27,087 bases of DNA from a virus (IMGVR_UViG_3300036804_000053:1-27087); one strand, 5' to 3'. Numbered from the stretch's first letter, positions 1 to 5,892 are shown. Notes: generated from the letters alone by a model not told the origin. Made by a program: numbers and translations.

Positions 1-170
1 CGCAGCTCGGTGATCAGGGTGAGCTCGGGCATGGCCAGCGGGGAGAGGTAATCGTGGTAGTAGCCGCGTGCGGCGCGGCGGATGATGGCGGCCGGCGCGT
101 GCGCGGCGGCCAGGGCGGCGGCGAGCGTGTGCGCGGTGTGTCCCTCGGGCAGGGGTTCGCTGGCGATCAT
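1..170 (-). CDS. Hypothetical protein, 3' end outside window
   Basis: An open frame reads leftward from an ATG at 168-170 off the window edge, giving at least 56 residues (begins MIASEPLPEGHTAHTLAAAL). The start is supported by an AGGAG ribosome site about 8 bases upstream on the minus strand. The visible part is alanine-rich with a basic stretch (IIRRAARGYYHDYL) and has no signal peptide or membrane segment. It is divergent from the secreted-protein gene at 250, so the 79 bases between them should hold both promoters. I do not recognise a family. That it is a real gene is inferred from the ribosome site and the open frame. Confidence 0.6.
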   Translation of the reverse strand, partial: MIASEPLPEGHTAHTLAAALAAAHAPAAIIRRAARGYYHDYLSPLAMPELTLITEL

Positions 171-249
171 TGGTTTTCTCCTGATCTGTTCCGATGTCAC
201 CGTGAGGCGCTATGGTGCCATGGGCGCGGCGCAACCTAAGGGAGGCATC

Positions 250-846
250 ATGAATCGGACACTGCGGCGGCTGGCTGTTGCCGCGTCGCTCGCGACTGGC
301 CTGGCGCTCGCCATTCCCGCTAGCGGCGCCCTCGCGTCGCCGGCCGGGCATCCGGCACCGGCGCCGCACGCCGAGCAGTTCTCGCTTGAGGTGTCGGGCA
401 TCGGCGCGGTTACCGTCAACGACGTGGAGGCGACCGGGCCGGTGGCGATCACGGCGGGCACCGTCTCGGAGCTGACGCCGGTTCGCGACCAGTACACCAG
501 CGGCAGCGATGACGTGATCGTGCGCCACAGCCCGCTCGCGGCGCTGACTGTCGACAACGCGGCGTGCACCGCGTACGTCGCCGAGCACGGTTACTGGCGG
601 TTCGCCGGCGGGGCCGGGGCGGACCTGTTCGCCCGCGGATCGGGCACGTTCGACGAGACCGCGCTGTGGTCGTTCGCGCTGACCCCGAAGTGGGTCAAGG
701 TGCACCACCACAAGTACCTGAAGATGGTGTGCCCGCTCGCGGCGCAGACCCCCGCGCAGGTGAGCGCGGACACGCAGGGCACCGGCACGGTCAGCGCGTC
801 GTTCTACGACGTGGCCGTGCACGGCACCGGGACGGCGCGGGCCTGA
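250..846 (+). CDS. Putative secreted protein
   Basis: A 198-residue protein. The ATG at 250 is preceded by AAGGGAGG, a near-perfect ribosome site; in-frame codons upstream lack one. Residues 1-30 form a Sec-type signal peptide: basic MNRTLRRL, a hydrophobic core, then a likely cleavage site after GALA-S. The mature part (about 168 residues) starts Pro/Ala/His-rich and continues as a probable beta-rich domain with two cysteines (in ACTAYV and MVCPLA) that could form a disulfide once exported. No catalytic motif is seen. A lone secreted protein beside phage genes, with its own ribosome site and terminator-like hairpin, fits a moron gene or flanking host DNA; the sequence does not decide which. 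Confidence 0.75.
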   Translation: MNRTLRRLAVAASLATGLALAIPASGALASPAGHPAPAPHAEQFSLEVSGIGAVTVNDVEATGPVAITAGTVSELTPVRDQYTSGSDDVIVRHSPLAALTVDNAACTAYVAEHGYWRFAGGAGADLFARGSGTFDETALWSFALTPKWVKVHHHKYLKMVCPLAAQTPAQVSADTQGTGTVSASFYDVAVHGTGTARA

Positions 847-864
847 CACAGCCCGCGCTCGCGG

Positions 865-893
865 ACCCCCCGGTTCATCGAGGACCGGGGGGT
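865..893. terminator. Terminator-like hairpin between convergent genes
   Basis: A perfect 10-bp inverted repeat (ACCCCCCGGT / ACCGGGGGGT) with a 9-base loop lies between the stop of the secreted-protein gene and the stop of the leftward zinc-ribbon gene. It lacks a T tract on either strand, so it would be a GC-hairpin type or bidirectional terminator as is common in high-GC actinobacteria. Confidence 0.6.
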
Positions 894-896
894 TCG

Positions 897-1262
897 TCAT
901 TGCCACGGCCACTCGCTGACCTCGCTGGGCTCGACCATGCCGAACCGGTCGGTGCCGAACCGGAGATAGCCGAGTCCCGGCGGCGCCTGAGGATCGTAGA
1001 CCTCGACGAGCCACAGTTCGCCGCGCGCCTGGGCCTCCATCGCCAGGCGCTGATGCTCCGCGCCGAGCAGCTCGACGCCTTCGGTGGAGTGCACCCAGAC
1101 GTCGGCGGTCATGTGCCCGGCGACGAACAGCCGCATCCGCAGCGAGATCCGGGTGAATTCGTGGCAGTTGCCGCAGTAGCCGTTGGCGATGTCGTCGGCG
1201 TTGCGGCTGACGTTCCGGCAGCGCGGGCAGGTGTAGGACTCGGGCGGTGGTGCGGTAGTCAT
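897..1262 (-). CDS. Small zinc-ribbon protein
   Basis: A 121-residue protein when started at the ATG at 1260-1262. An in-frame ATG at 1305-1307 would add 15 residues that repeat the MTTA start; neither start has a well-spaced ribosome site. I favour the shorter form because short zinc-ribbon proteins of actinobacterial phages usually start just before the first CxxC. Residues 12-33 carry CPRC-x14-CGNC, a probable zinc site. The rest (GELWLVEVYDPQ, LGYLRFGTDRFGM) looks like a small alpha/beta domain. Such proteins are frequent in phage accessory regions and their role is unknown. It is convergent with the secreted-protein gene. Confidence 0.7.
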   Translation of the reverse strand: MTTAPPPESYTCPRCRNVSRNADDIANGYCGNCHEFTRISLRMRLFVAGHMTADVWVHSTEGVELLGAEHQRLAMEAQARGELWLVEVYDPQAPPGLGYLRFGTDRFGMVEPSEVSEWPWQ

Positions 1263-1387
1263 ACTCCAGTGTCGCCCTTGGCCGCTATGATCGTCAGCGG
1301 TAGTCATGACCGCATTCCGGGTCCTGACCGGGCGACCGTCCGAGTGGTGTCGGGCCTAGCCGCCCCGCCGCCCTCCCGGCTGACGGT

Positions 1388-1439
1388 CGCTAGCCGCCGC
1401 TTCCTAGCCGGACGACGCTAGTCGCCGCTTCCTAGCCGG
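1388..1439. repeat. 28-bp period tandem repeat downstream of terS
   Basis: Two copies of a 24-bp sequence at 1388-1411 and 1416-1439 differ at one position (CGCTAGC versus CGCTAGT at the left end) and share the core CGCCGCTTCCTAGCCGG. They lie in the 145-bp gap between the end of the small terminase gene and the zinc-ribbon gene; a degraded relative (CCTAGCCGCC) lies near 1353. No clear hairpin terminator is visible, so the repeats may be protein-binding sites. Confidence 0.55.
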
Positions 1440-1453
1440 GAGGGTCGCGGGTG

Positions 1454-1909
1454 CTATGACAGCAGCCGCTCGCCGCTCAGGCCCGCCGTGCTGTGCTCGA
1501 TGCGCAGCGGCTGACGTGCTGACGGGGTGAACCCGAACTCCCGCGCCCACATCCGCACCTCCACCGAGGCATCGCGGCGCAGGGACACCGCCGGGTTCTT
1601 GTGCGCCAGGCCGTCGCGCCCGACCACCAGGGGGCCGGTCCGCGCCACGAGATCCGACAGCACCGCCAGCAGCGCGACGGCTTCGCAGTAGGCGCCGAGG
1701 GCGGTCGCGTCGACGGCCTTGGCGGTGCCCATCCGCGCCAGGTCGGGCATGATCCGGTCCCACTCGGCGACCGCCGGCTTGCTCAGCCACGCCGGCCGCT
1801 CGGGCGGCGCGTTGCGCGGCACCGGCTCGTCGCGGTTGATCCGGTACCGTTTCTCGCCCTTGATGATGCGCAGGTTCGTCGGCTCGGGCGCCGGGCCTCT
1901 ACGTCCCAA
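1454..1909 (-). CDS. terS: Phage terminase small subunit, P27 family
   Basis: 151 residues, the usual length for the P27 small terminase family (Terminase_4). The N-terminus MGRRGPAPEPTNLRIIKGEK is the family signature (MGRRGPKP...L+...G), followed by the Pro-rich PVPRNAPPERPAWLS, then helical AVAEWDRIMPDLARMG, ATALGAYCEAVALL and the closing REFGFTPSARQPLRI. In this family the protein recognises packaging DNA and feeds it to the large subunit. It is the last gene of a leftward operon, overlapping the methyltransferase by 11 bp. Oddity: the large subunit is rightward and starts about 4.5 kb away, whereas the two are normally adjacent on one strand. Confidence 0.9.
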   Translation of the reverse strand: MGRRGPAPEPTNLRIIKGEKRYRINRDEPVPRNAPPERPAWLSKPAVAEWDRIMPDLARMGTAKAVDATALGAYCEAVALLAVLSDLVARTGPLVVGRDGLAHKNPAVSLRRDASVEVRMWAREFGFTPSARQPLRIEHSTAGLSGERLLS

Positions 1910-2927
1910 CGGGCACCGCCTTGCGCAGGTGGCCGCCGAGGGCCTCGGTCAGCAGCGGGCACACGCTGTTGCCGATGCGGTGGTGCGCGACCTTGTACGT
2001 CGTGCCGGCCGGCCAGGTGAATTCGTCGGGGATGCCCTGCACGCGCATCAGCTCGCCGATCGTCAGGAAACGGTGCTCGCGCGGGTGCAGGATGCCGCAC
2101 CGGGTTGTGTCCACCAGCGCGGGAAGGGTCCAGCACACCCGGTCGAAATGGGCGCGCTGAAGGTTGTAGTAGGCGTGCCGCCCGCCGCGTTCCAGCAGCG
2201 CATGCTCGCCTTTGCGGCCGGGCTTGACGAGCACGGCCAGGCGCATGATGCGCTCGCCGGGCGCCGCGGGCTCGATGACGGGCGCCGGCGCCGGGGTGAG
2301 GGCGTCGCGCAGGATGACGCCACGGCGGGAGGGCGCCGGGAGACCGGGGGTTACCTCGAGGTCGGCGCGGGCGCCGGTGATGATGAGCCGGGGGCGCACC
2401 GTGGCGGCGCCGAACGCCTCAGCGGGCACGATCGCGGCGGTGATGGCGTACCCGGCGGCGGTCAGCGCCGCGCAGACTTCGGCGAAGCGGCGCGGGAAGC
2501 TGACCGGCAGGCCGGGCACGTTCTCCATCACGAACGCTTTCGGCTGCCAGGCGGTCAGCAATCGCACGAACTCAAGGAACAGCACCGAGCGGGGGTCGTC
2601 GTTCGCGCGCCGTCCGAGGCTGGAGAATCCTTGGCACGGCGGCGAGCCGTCAAGCAGGTCGAGCTCGCCCGGCGCGATGCCCAGTGCGCCGGGCGCCACG
2701 TCGGCGATGTCCCCCTGGTGGACGTGCACGCCGAAGTTGAGCCGCAGGCATTCGGCGGCGTGCGCGTCGTGCTCGACGGCGAGCAGCTCGCGGTACCCGG
2801 CGGCGAGGTAGCCGAGAGTCGAGCCGCCCATGCCCGCGAAGCAGGACGCGACCGTGGGGGCGTCATCGGCGCGCGGCGCGGTCGCGCGCTGCCACAGTTC
2901 CGACAGCCGGGCGGCGTAGCCGTTCAC
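1899..2927 (-). CDS. DNA (cytosine-5) methyltransferase
   Basis: 342 residues from a GTG whose GTGA overlaps the stop of the upstream ParB-like gene; an ATG at 2957 would add 10 residues inside that gene. The C5-methyltransferase motifs are present in order: motif I SCFAGMGGSTLGY (S-adenosylmethionine binding, about 28-40), motif IV GSPPCQGFSSLG with catalytic Cys98, motif VI MENVPG (Glu135), a variant motif VIII VRPRLIITG (about 178-185), motif IX LTIGELMRVQGIP (about 289-300) and motif X IGNSV (about 318-322). The interval for target recognition (about 190-285) is fairly short. No cognate restriction enzyme is nearby, so it is best read as an orphan phage methylase, perhaps protecting phage DNA from host restriction (inference). 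Confidence 0.93.
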   Translation of the reverse strand: MNGYAARLSELWQRATAPRADDAPTVASCFAGMGGSTLGYLAAGYRELLAVEHDAHAAECLRLNFGVHVHQGDIADVAPGALGIAPGELDLLDGSPPCQGFSSLGRRANDDPRSVLFLEFVRLLTAWQPKAFVMENVPGLPVSFPRRFAEVCAALTAAGYAITAAIVPAEAFGAATVRPRLIITGARADLEVTPGLPAPSRRGVILRDALTPAPAPVIEPAAPGERIMRLAVLVKPGRKGEHALLERGGRHAYYNLQRAHFDRVCWTLPALVDTTRCGILHPREHRFLTIGELMRVQGIPDEFTWPAGTTYKVAHHRIGNSVCPLLTEALGGHLRKAVPVGT

Positions 2928-3451
2928 CGCTCGCCGATCTCGAACTCGTGGCCGCACTGCGGGCAGGTGACCATCCGGCCGGGAGCGTCGTCGCCGGGCT
3001 CGCGCGGGACCAGGTGCTCGAACCCGGCGGGCAGTCCCTCGGTCTGCCTGGCCACCAGCGTCACCAGGTCGTCGGCCGTCATGCCGGACCCGCGCATGCC
3101 GTCGTCGCCGTCGGCCATCTCGGTCAGCAGGGTGATCAGCGCGTCCTCATCCCACACGCCGAGGCGCGCGAAGTGGTTGTCCGCGATCATGATCTTGCGG
3201 GCGACGTCATCGGTGCAGTCGGTGACCAGGCACGGCAGGTCGGCGATCCCGGCGTCCTTCGCCGCGCGCCATCGGTGCTCGCCGATGAGGATCCGCCCGG
3301 TGGACGCCTGCACCACCACGGCGCCGAAGAAGCCGATGGCGTCGATCGAGTCGGCGATCTCCTCGACCTGGCCGCGGTTCGGGTTGTCCGGGTGCGGTGC
3401 CAGCTTGTCGACGCTGCGCAGTTCGTAGCGGTGCGGGATGACCGACGCCAT
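2924..3451 (-). CDS. ParB-like (ParB/Srx fold) protein with C-terminal CxxC
   Basis: 175 residues; ATG at 3449-3451 with an upstream GAAAGG. Residues 8-100 match the ParB N-terminal nuclease-like domain: VDKLAPHPDNPNRG, IADSIDAIGFFGAVVV, the signature GEHRWRAAK (57-65) and an IADNHFA segment. The usual ParB helix-turn-helix and dimerisation domains are absent. The C-terminus (161-175) carries CPQCGHEFE, one half of a zinc knuckle. Such short phage ParB-like proteins are commonly encoded next to DNA methyltransferases, as here (4-bp overlap with the C5 methylase). The role may be DNA binding, nicking or CTP-dependent switching; it is not plasmid partition, as no ParA is present. Confidence 0.88.
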   Translation of the reverse strand: MASVIPHRYELRSVDKLAPHPDNPNRGQVEEIADSIDAIGFFGAVVVQASTGRILIGEHRWRAAKDAGIADLPCLVTDCTDDVARKIMIADNHFARLGVWDEDALITLLTEMADGDDGMRGSGMTADDLVTLVARQTEGLPAGFEHLVPREPGDDAPGRMVTCPQCGHEFEIGER

Positions 3452-3485
3452 GGCGGCCGCCTTTCGCCGAGGGGACTGCTGTTCA

Positions 3486-3540
3486 TGCTGCCAGTTGGCG
3501 CCGGGTGCTGCCAGTTGGCGAAGTGAGACACCGTGAGACA
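3486..3540. promoter_or_regulatory. Direct repeats upstream of the ParB-like gene
   Basis: TGCTGCCAGTTGGCG occurs at 3486-3500 and again at 3506-3520, a 20-bp spacing (about two helical turns). Each copy contains the short inverted repeat GCCA-GT-TGGC. Directly after, GTGAGACA occurs at 3523-3530 and 3533-3540, a 10-bp spacing. All lie 35-90 bp upstream of the leftward start codon, so they are candidate operator sites for the methyltransferase/terminase operon. No -10/-35 pair is convincing on that strand. Confidence 0.45.
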
Positions 3541-3729
3541 GCCGTGCAGCGAATCGCGATACGCGCTACGGGCTACGGTGTAGCGGCGACTGAAGTTTCA
3601 GAACTGCAAGCTCCCCGAAACCGGAAAACTGTGGCATGCGCGCAAGAAGGCGGGGACCGCTCTCAGAGCCAGTAACCAACCGGGGGCACCCCGCCACCAG
3701 AGCGCGCTTTCGAGCGTCCGAGCAGATTA

Positions 3730-3819
3730 GCGGTGACGCAGATCACCGAGCGGTTATTCGGTCATCCGAATGAAATCGCGGTGACGCGGATCACCGGGCA
3801 ATTATTCGGACATCCGAAT
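3730..3819. promoter_or_regulatory. Two 42-bp double-palindrome repeats (candidate operators)
   Basis: Units at 3730-3771 and 3778-3819 (48-bp period) are nearly identical. Each contains two separate inverted repeats: GGTGA-N6-TCACC and, about ten bases later, ATTCGG-N4-CCGAAT. Loop bases differ between copies (cgcaga/cgcgga; tcat/acat) while the arms are unchanged, which is what binding-site selection would leave. A further half-like element GGTGACTCACG starts near 3828. The array lies 34-124 bp upstream of the best -35 candidate. The pattern suggests cooperative binding of one or two dimeric regulators. Confidence 0.65.
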
Positions 3820-3852
3820 TCAGTCCTGGTGACTCACGCCACGCCGCCAACA

Positions 3853-3882
3853 TTCGCTTTCAGCGCCGCCGCCACGTAGAAT
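3853..3882 (+). promoter_or_regulatory. Candidate promoter for the small-gene operon
   Basis: A -10-like TAGAAT (3877-3882, five of six matches to TATAAT) lies 18 bases after a weak -35-like TTCGCT (3853-3858), just downstream of the operator-like repeats and at the left edge of the AT-rich leader. A second possibility is TTGACA at 3914-3919, a perfect -35, but the best following -10 (TACATT at 3934) is only 14 bases away. Either would transcribe the gene at 3981. Confidence 0.4.
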
Positions 3883-3980
3883 AATGATGTAGGGAAAAGG
3901 GAAACACCGAATCTTGACAATCGAATATCGGATTACATTCCGAAAGCCAATCAAGTAATCACAACGGAAGGTTCAATCAA

Positions 3981-4493
3981 ATGGCTATCAAGAAGAATGT
4001 TATCGACATGCCCGCCGACGGCGACGTGACCGAGGTCACCGATGGTTCTGACGTGCTCGTGACCGACGCCCCTGACGTGACTAACCTCACTGACGGCAAC
4101 GGCGTGACCGAGGGCACCGAAGGCACGGCCGACGGCGACAGCACTGACAAGCCGAACGATGACGCCGAACCGGCGTCGACGGTCGCCGAGTCCATGCGGA
4201 TCAACCTGCATGTGCTTATCGACGTCGATCCGGCTAAGTGGGATGTGTCGGCGATCACCGACGATGCCGCCGAGGCACGTCAGAAGGTGATCGATGCGCT
4301 GATGGCGGGCGGGTTCAGTGAGGCCGACGCCATCGCGACGGCGAACCTGGCGCATAAGCCGGTGACCGGCGACGGTCCGGCGGCGGTGCGCGATGCCGTC
4401 AAGGCTTACATGCTCGCATCGATGCGGGAACTGTCACAGATCAAGTCGGCCGGCGCAACGGTTCAGTATTACGAGCGCCCTGTTAAGAACTAG
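3981..4493 (+). CDS. Acidic hypothetical protein with VT-rich N-terminus
   Basis: 170 residues; ATG at 3981 with GGAAGG nine bases upstream. Residues 1-65 are strongly acidic and probably disordered, with repeating VTD/VTE-like steps (DVTEVTDGSD, VTNLTDG, GVTEGTEG). Residues 70-170 look folded: a short beta segment INLHVLIDVDPAKWD, an alpha-helical stretch with EARQKVIDALMAGGFSEADAIA, then DAVKAYMLASMRELSQIKSAGATVQYYE. Small phage-encoded actinobacterial proteins of the general form VxVDVDPxxW...DVxxYxxxxxx...GATV exist, with no known function. It is the first gene after the control region, so it is probably expressed early or constitutively. Its leader and first codons are AT-richer than neighbouring genes. 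No enzyme motif is seen. Confidence 0.8.
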   Translation: MAIKKNVIDMPADGDVTEVTDGSDVLVTDAPDVTNLTDGNGVTEGTEGTADGDSTDKPNDDAEPASTVAESMRINLHVLIDVDPAKWDVSAITDDAAEARQKVIDALMAGGFSEADAIATANLAHKPVTGDGPAAVRDAVKAYMLASMRELSQIKSAGATVQYYERPVKN

Positions 4494-4496
4494 TCA

Positions 4497-4540
4497 CCAT
4501 CCGTGACCGGCCAGGTTGCAATGCCTGGCCGGCACGATGG
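4497..4540 (+). terminator. Long hairpin right after the acidic-protein gene
   Basis: Four bases after the TAG stop there is a stem with a perfect 9-bp core, CCGGCCAGG (4507-4515) / CCTGGCCGG (4524-4532), and an 8-base loop. It is extended by CGTG/CACG and CCAT/ATGG with single bulges. There is no T tract, so it could be an attenuator, processing site or weak terminator. Confidence 0.5.
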
Positions 4541-4544
4541 ATGG

Positions 4545-4574
4545 AGGCATGCCGAATGAACATTCGGCATGCCT
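4545..4574. repeat. Perfect 14-bp inverted repeat
   Basis: AGGCATGCCGAATG and CATTCGGCATGCCT flank just two bases (AA), immediately after the preceding hairpin. As RNA this is a long stable stem; as DNA it is a near-continuous 30-bp palindrome that could bind a dimeric protein. It shares the CCGAATG/CATTCGG core with the ATTCGG palindromes near 3750 and 3798. Confidence 0.65.
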
Positions 4575-4624
4575 GCATCGATCGTGTATCGCGATCCCTG
4601 AAAACAATTCGGTTAGGAGTTCTC

Positions 4625-4804
4625 TTGAACGATCCCGGAATCCTCGATTACCGGCTGCGCGTGGAGGCCGTCGGCTGGCTCCGTGATTGCTTTCCGGATT
4701 GCCCGGACGACCTGACCGACCGAGAGGTCATGTTCAATGTCGGCGAGCATTACGACGGCGGCTGGCAGGCGTTCGCGCGCGCCAGTGCCGAGCTGACCGA
4801 CTGA
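4625..4804 (+). CDS. Small hypothetical protein (TTG start)
   Basis: 59 residues from a TTG at 4625-4627, chosen because AGGAG lies five bases upstream (4615-4619). An in-frame ATG at 4541 would place 28 extra residues inside the 14-bp inverted repeat with no ribosome site. The protein (starting MNDPGILDYRLRVEAVGWLR) is acidic and probably mostly helical, with Asp/Cys-rich CFPDCPDDLTDREV and a C-terminal YDGGWQAFARASAEL. Its TGA overlaps the next ATG by one base, indicating coupling. Small acidic proteins of this kind are common in actinophage accessory operons; no function is known. Confidence 0.7.
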   Translation: MNDPGILDYRLRVEAVGWLRDCFPDCPDDLTDREVMFNVGEHYDGGWQAFARASAELTD

Positions 4805-4974
4805 TGGCGGTCATCACGGTGATCGTGCCGGATTCGGACGCCGCCGACTGCCGTAAGTTCATCCTCGCCGGCATGCCGGCCGCGACCGTGCACCTGAAGT
4901 TGACCGACGGACTGGAGTTCAGCCCGGAGGCCATCGCGATGGCGCAACGGCAGACCGGGTTGCGCCGCCGGTGA
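4804..4974 (+). CDS. Small hypothetical protein
   Basis: 56 residues; the ATG shares its A with the upstream TGA (TGATG), a coupled start. The sequence has a beta-strand-like start (MAVITVIVPD), then SDAADCRKFILAGMPAATVHLKL and a basic tail (QRQTGLRRR). There are no motifs or membrane segment. It sits in the small-gene operon between the control region and the terminator at 5916. I do not recognise it. Confidence 0.65.
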   Translation: MAVITVIVPDSDAADCRKFILAGMPAATVHLKLTDGLEFSPEAIAMAQRQTGLRRR

Positions 4975-4993
4975 ACTGACGGCTTTGCCGGCC

Positions 4994-5013
4994 GGCCGCG
5001 GGTGACCGTGGCC
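4994..5013 (+). other. Short GC hairpin with GNRA-type loop
   Basis: GGCCGCGG (4994-5001) and CCGTGGCC (5006-5013) pair with one G-U wobble around a GTGA loop, in the 89-bp gap before the gene at 5064. The surrounding GGCCGG-rich DNA has other possible pairings, so this may be chance. Confidence 0.3.
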
Positions 5014-5063
5014 GGCGGGCATGGCCGGCAGTCCGCCGGTCGGTACTAACTGATGAGGTCTAC

Positions 5064-5432
5064 GTGCACAACACGATCACGATCGCAGAACTGTCCGTCC
5101 TGACGGCGAAGTTCCCCGCGATGCGCGGTGAGGACATCGCCGCGATCATGGGCGGCGCGCGGTACTACGCCAATGACGTCAACGGCGAGCCGACGCGAGT
5201 CAGCCTCGACAAGGACGGTCCTTACACGTTCGCCTACGCGAGCGCGGATGAGGTGATCCTGAACGATGAATGGGCGTGCGAAATGCTCGCCGACTCGACC
5301 GACGGGTTCCGCGAACCGGCGAACGCGCTGGCGGATGCTCAGTATGCGTTCAAGCTGGCGCTGCGCGAGTCGCTGTCGGGACACCCGGTTTCGTCGGTGA
5401 TCTCGCCGGCCGGCGACGCGGATTTCGCGTGA
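5064..5432 (+). CDS. Hypothetical protein
   Basis: 122 residues from a GTG with GAGG at 5055-5058 upstream. The protein begins MHNTITIAELSVLTAKFPAM, continues with a helix around GEDIAAIMGGARYYANDV, a central acidic part (ADEVILNDEWACEMLADS) and a helical ALADAQYAFKLALRESLSG. It is acidic and soluble, with no signal peptide or known catalytic motif. Its GTGA end overlaps the next gene by four bases, so the two are co-translated. No family is recognised. Confidence 0.75.
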   Translation: MHNTITIAELSVLTAKFPAMRGEDIAAIMGGARYYANDVNGEPTRVSLDKDGPYTFAYASADEVILNDEWACEMLADSTDGFREPANALADAQYAFKLALRESLSGHPVSSVISPAGDADFA

Positions 5433-5731
5433 GCAGTGAACACAGCGTGTCGGCGATCGCCACGGCGATCGCCGACGCGGACGAAAGCAGCGGCGATGAC
5501 ACGGTGGCCATGCTGAAATACGCCACGGCGTCGGAACTGGCCGCCGACATGTACCGCTGGGACTCGCGAATCCGGCTGGCGTCCCTCGGCGACGTGCGCC
5601 TGCTGGGCGAGCTCGTCGCCGGCCTGCTGTTCGACCTGCGCAATATCGCGCTCGGTCACAACTTCTGCCCGTTGTGCGGCGGCGAGCCCGACGGCGACCG
5701 CTGCTCGCTGTGTTTCCGGGCGCGGTCGTGA
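5429..5731 (+). CDS. Zinc-ribbon hypothetical protein
   Basis: 100 residues from a GTG overlapping the preceding stop (GTGA). The same frame extends further upstream, but only this start fits the coupling pattern. Residues 80-95 hold CPLC-x8-CSLC, a compact zinc ribbon at the C-terminus. The N-terminal 75 residues are predicted helical (SAIATAIADADES, ASELAADMYRWDSRIRLASLGDVRLLGELVAGLL). This arrangement resembles small phage proteins that bind nucleic acid or host factors, but the role is not known. Its stop overlaps the GTG of the next gene. Confidence 0.75.
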   Translation: MSSEHSVSAIATAIADADESSGDDTVAMLKYATASELAADMYRWDSRIRLASLGDVRLLGELVAGLLFDLRNIALGHNFCPLCGGEPDGDRCSLCFRARS

Positions 5732-5892
5732 GACTCACCGACGCGGACCGCGCGCGGGTGCGCGCGGTCCTGGCGGACCTGCTGAGCGAAATGGAGGACT
5801 CATGGTCGCTGGAGGCGATGTTCGCGCCGTACGCGGACATCGTGCGGCTGGTGCTCACCGACCGCAGGATGGACGGCGCCGCGATTGACTGA
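5728..5892 (+). CDS. Small hypothetical protein
   Basis: 54 residues from a GTG in a GTGA overlap with the zinc-ribbon gene. The sequence is helical and amphipathic (LTDADRARVRAVLADLLSEM, then SLEAMFAPYADIVRLVLTDRRM). It is the last gene of the small-gene operon, ending 23 bp before an intrinsic terminator. No motif is recognised; assignment as a gene rests on coupling and context. Confidence 0.65.
   Translation: MRLTDADRARVRAVLADLLSEMEDSWSLEAMFAPYADIVRLVLTDRRMDGAAID

Larger units (their letters stand above)
3452..3980. other. 530-bp divergent control region without genes
   Basis: No credible coding frame exists between the divergent ParB-like gene and the rightward gene at 3981. The left part (3486-3540) has short direct repeats next to the leftward operon. 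The middle has a possible long-loop stem (GGCGGGG at 3649-3655 with CCCCGCC at 3689-3695). Two 42-bp repeat units lie at 3730-3819. From about 3865 the DNA becomes clearly AT-richer than the rest of the window, as expected for a promoter and leader. The layout resembles a divergent early/regulatory switch; no repressor gene is visible in the window. Confidence 0.7.

Noticed and set aside
1899-2927. Restriction-modification system
   Set aside because: The methylase has no adjacent restriction endonuclease; the only nuclease nearby, the HNH protein at 6091, is coupled to the large terminase and fits packaging.
1719-3428. 569-codon plus-strand frame opposite TerS, methylase and ParB-like genes
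   Set aside because: The minus-strand proteins show full family motifs; this frame is a shadow with no motif.
2924-3451. Plasmid-type ParB partition gene
   Set aside because: Only the N-terminal ParB/Srx domain is present, with no helix-turn-helix or ParA partner; the neighbour is a methyltransferase, so a phage ParB-like DNA-modification partner is the better reading.
3452-3980. tRNA or other structured RNA gene in the control region
   Set aside because: Short stems occur, but no cloverleaf, T-loop consensus or CCA-type end was found on either strand.
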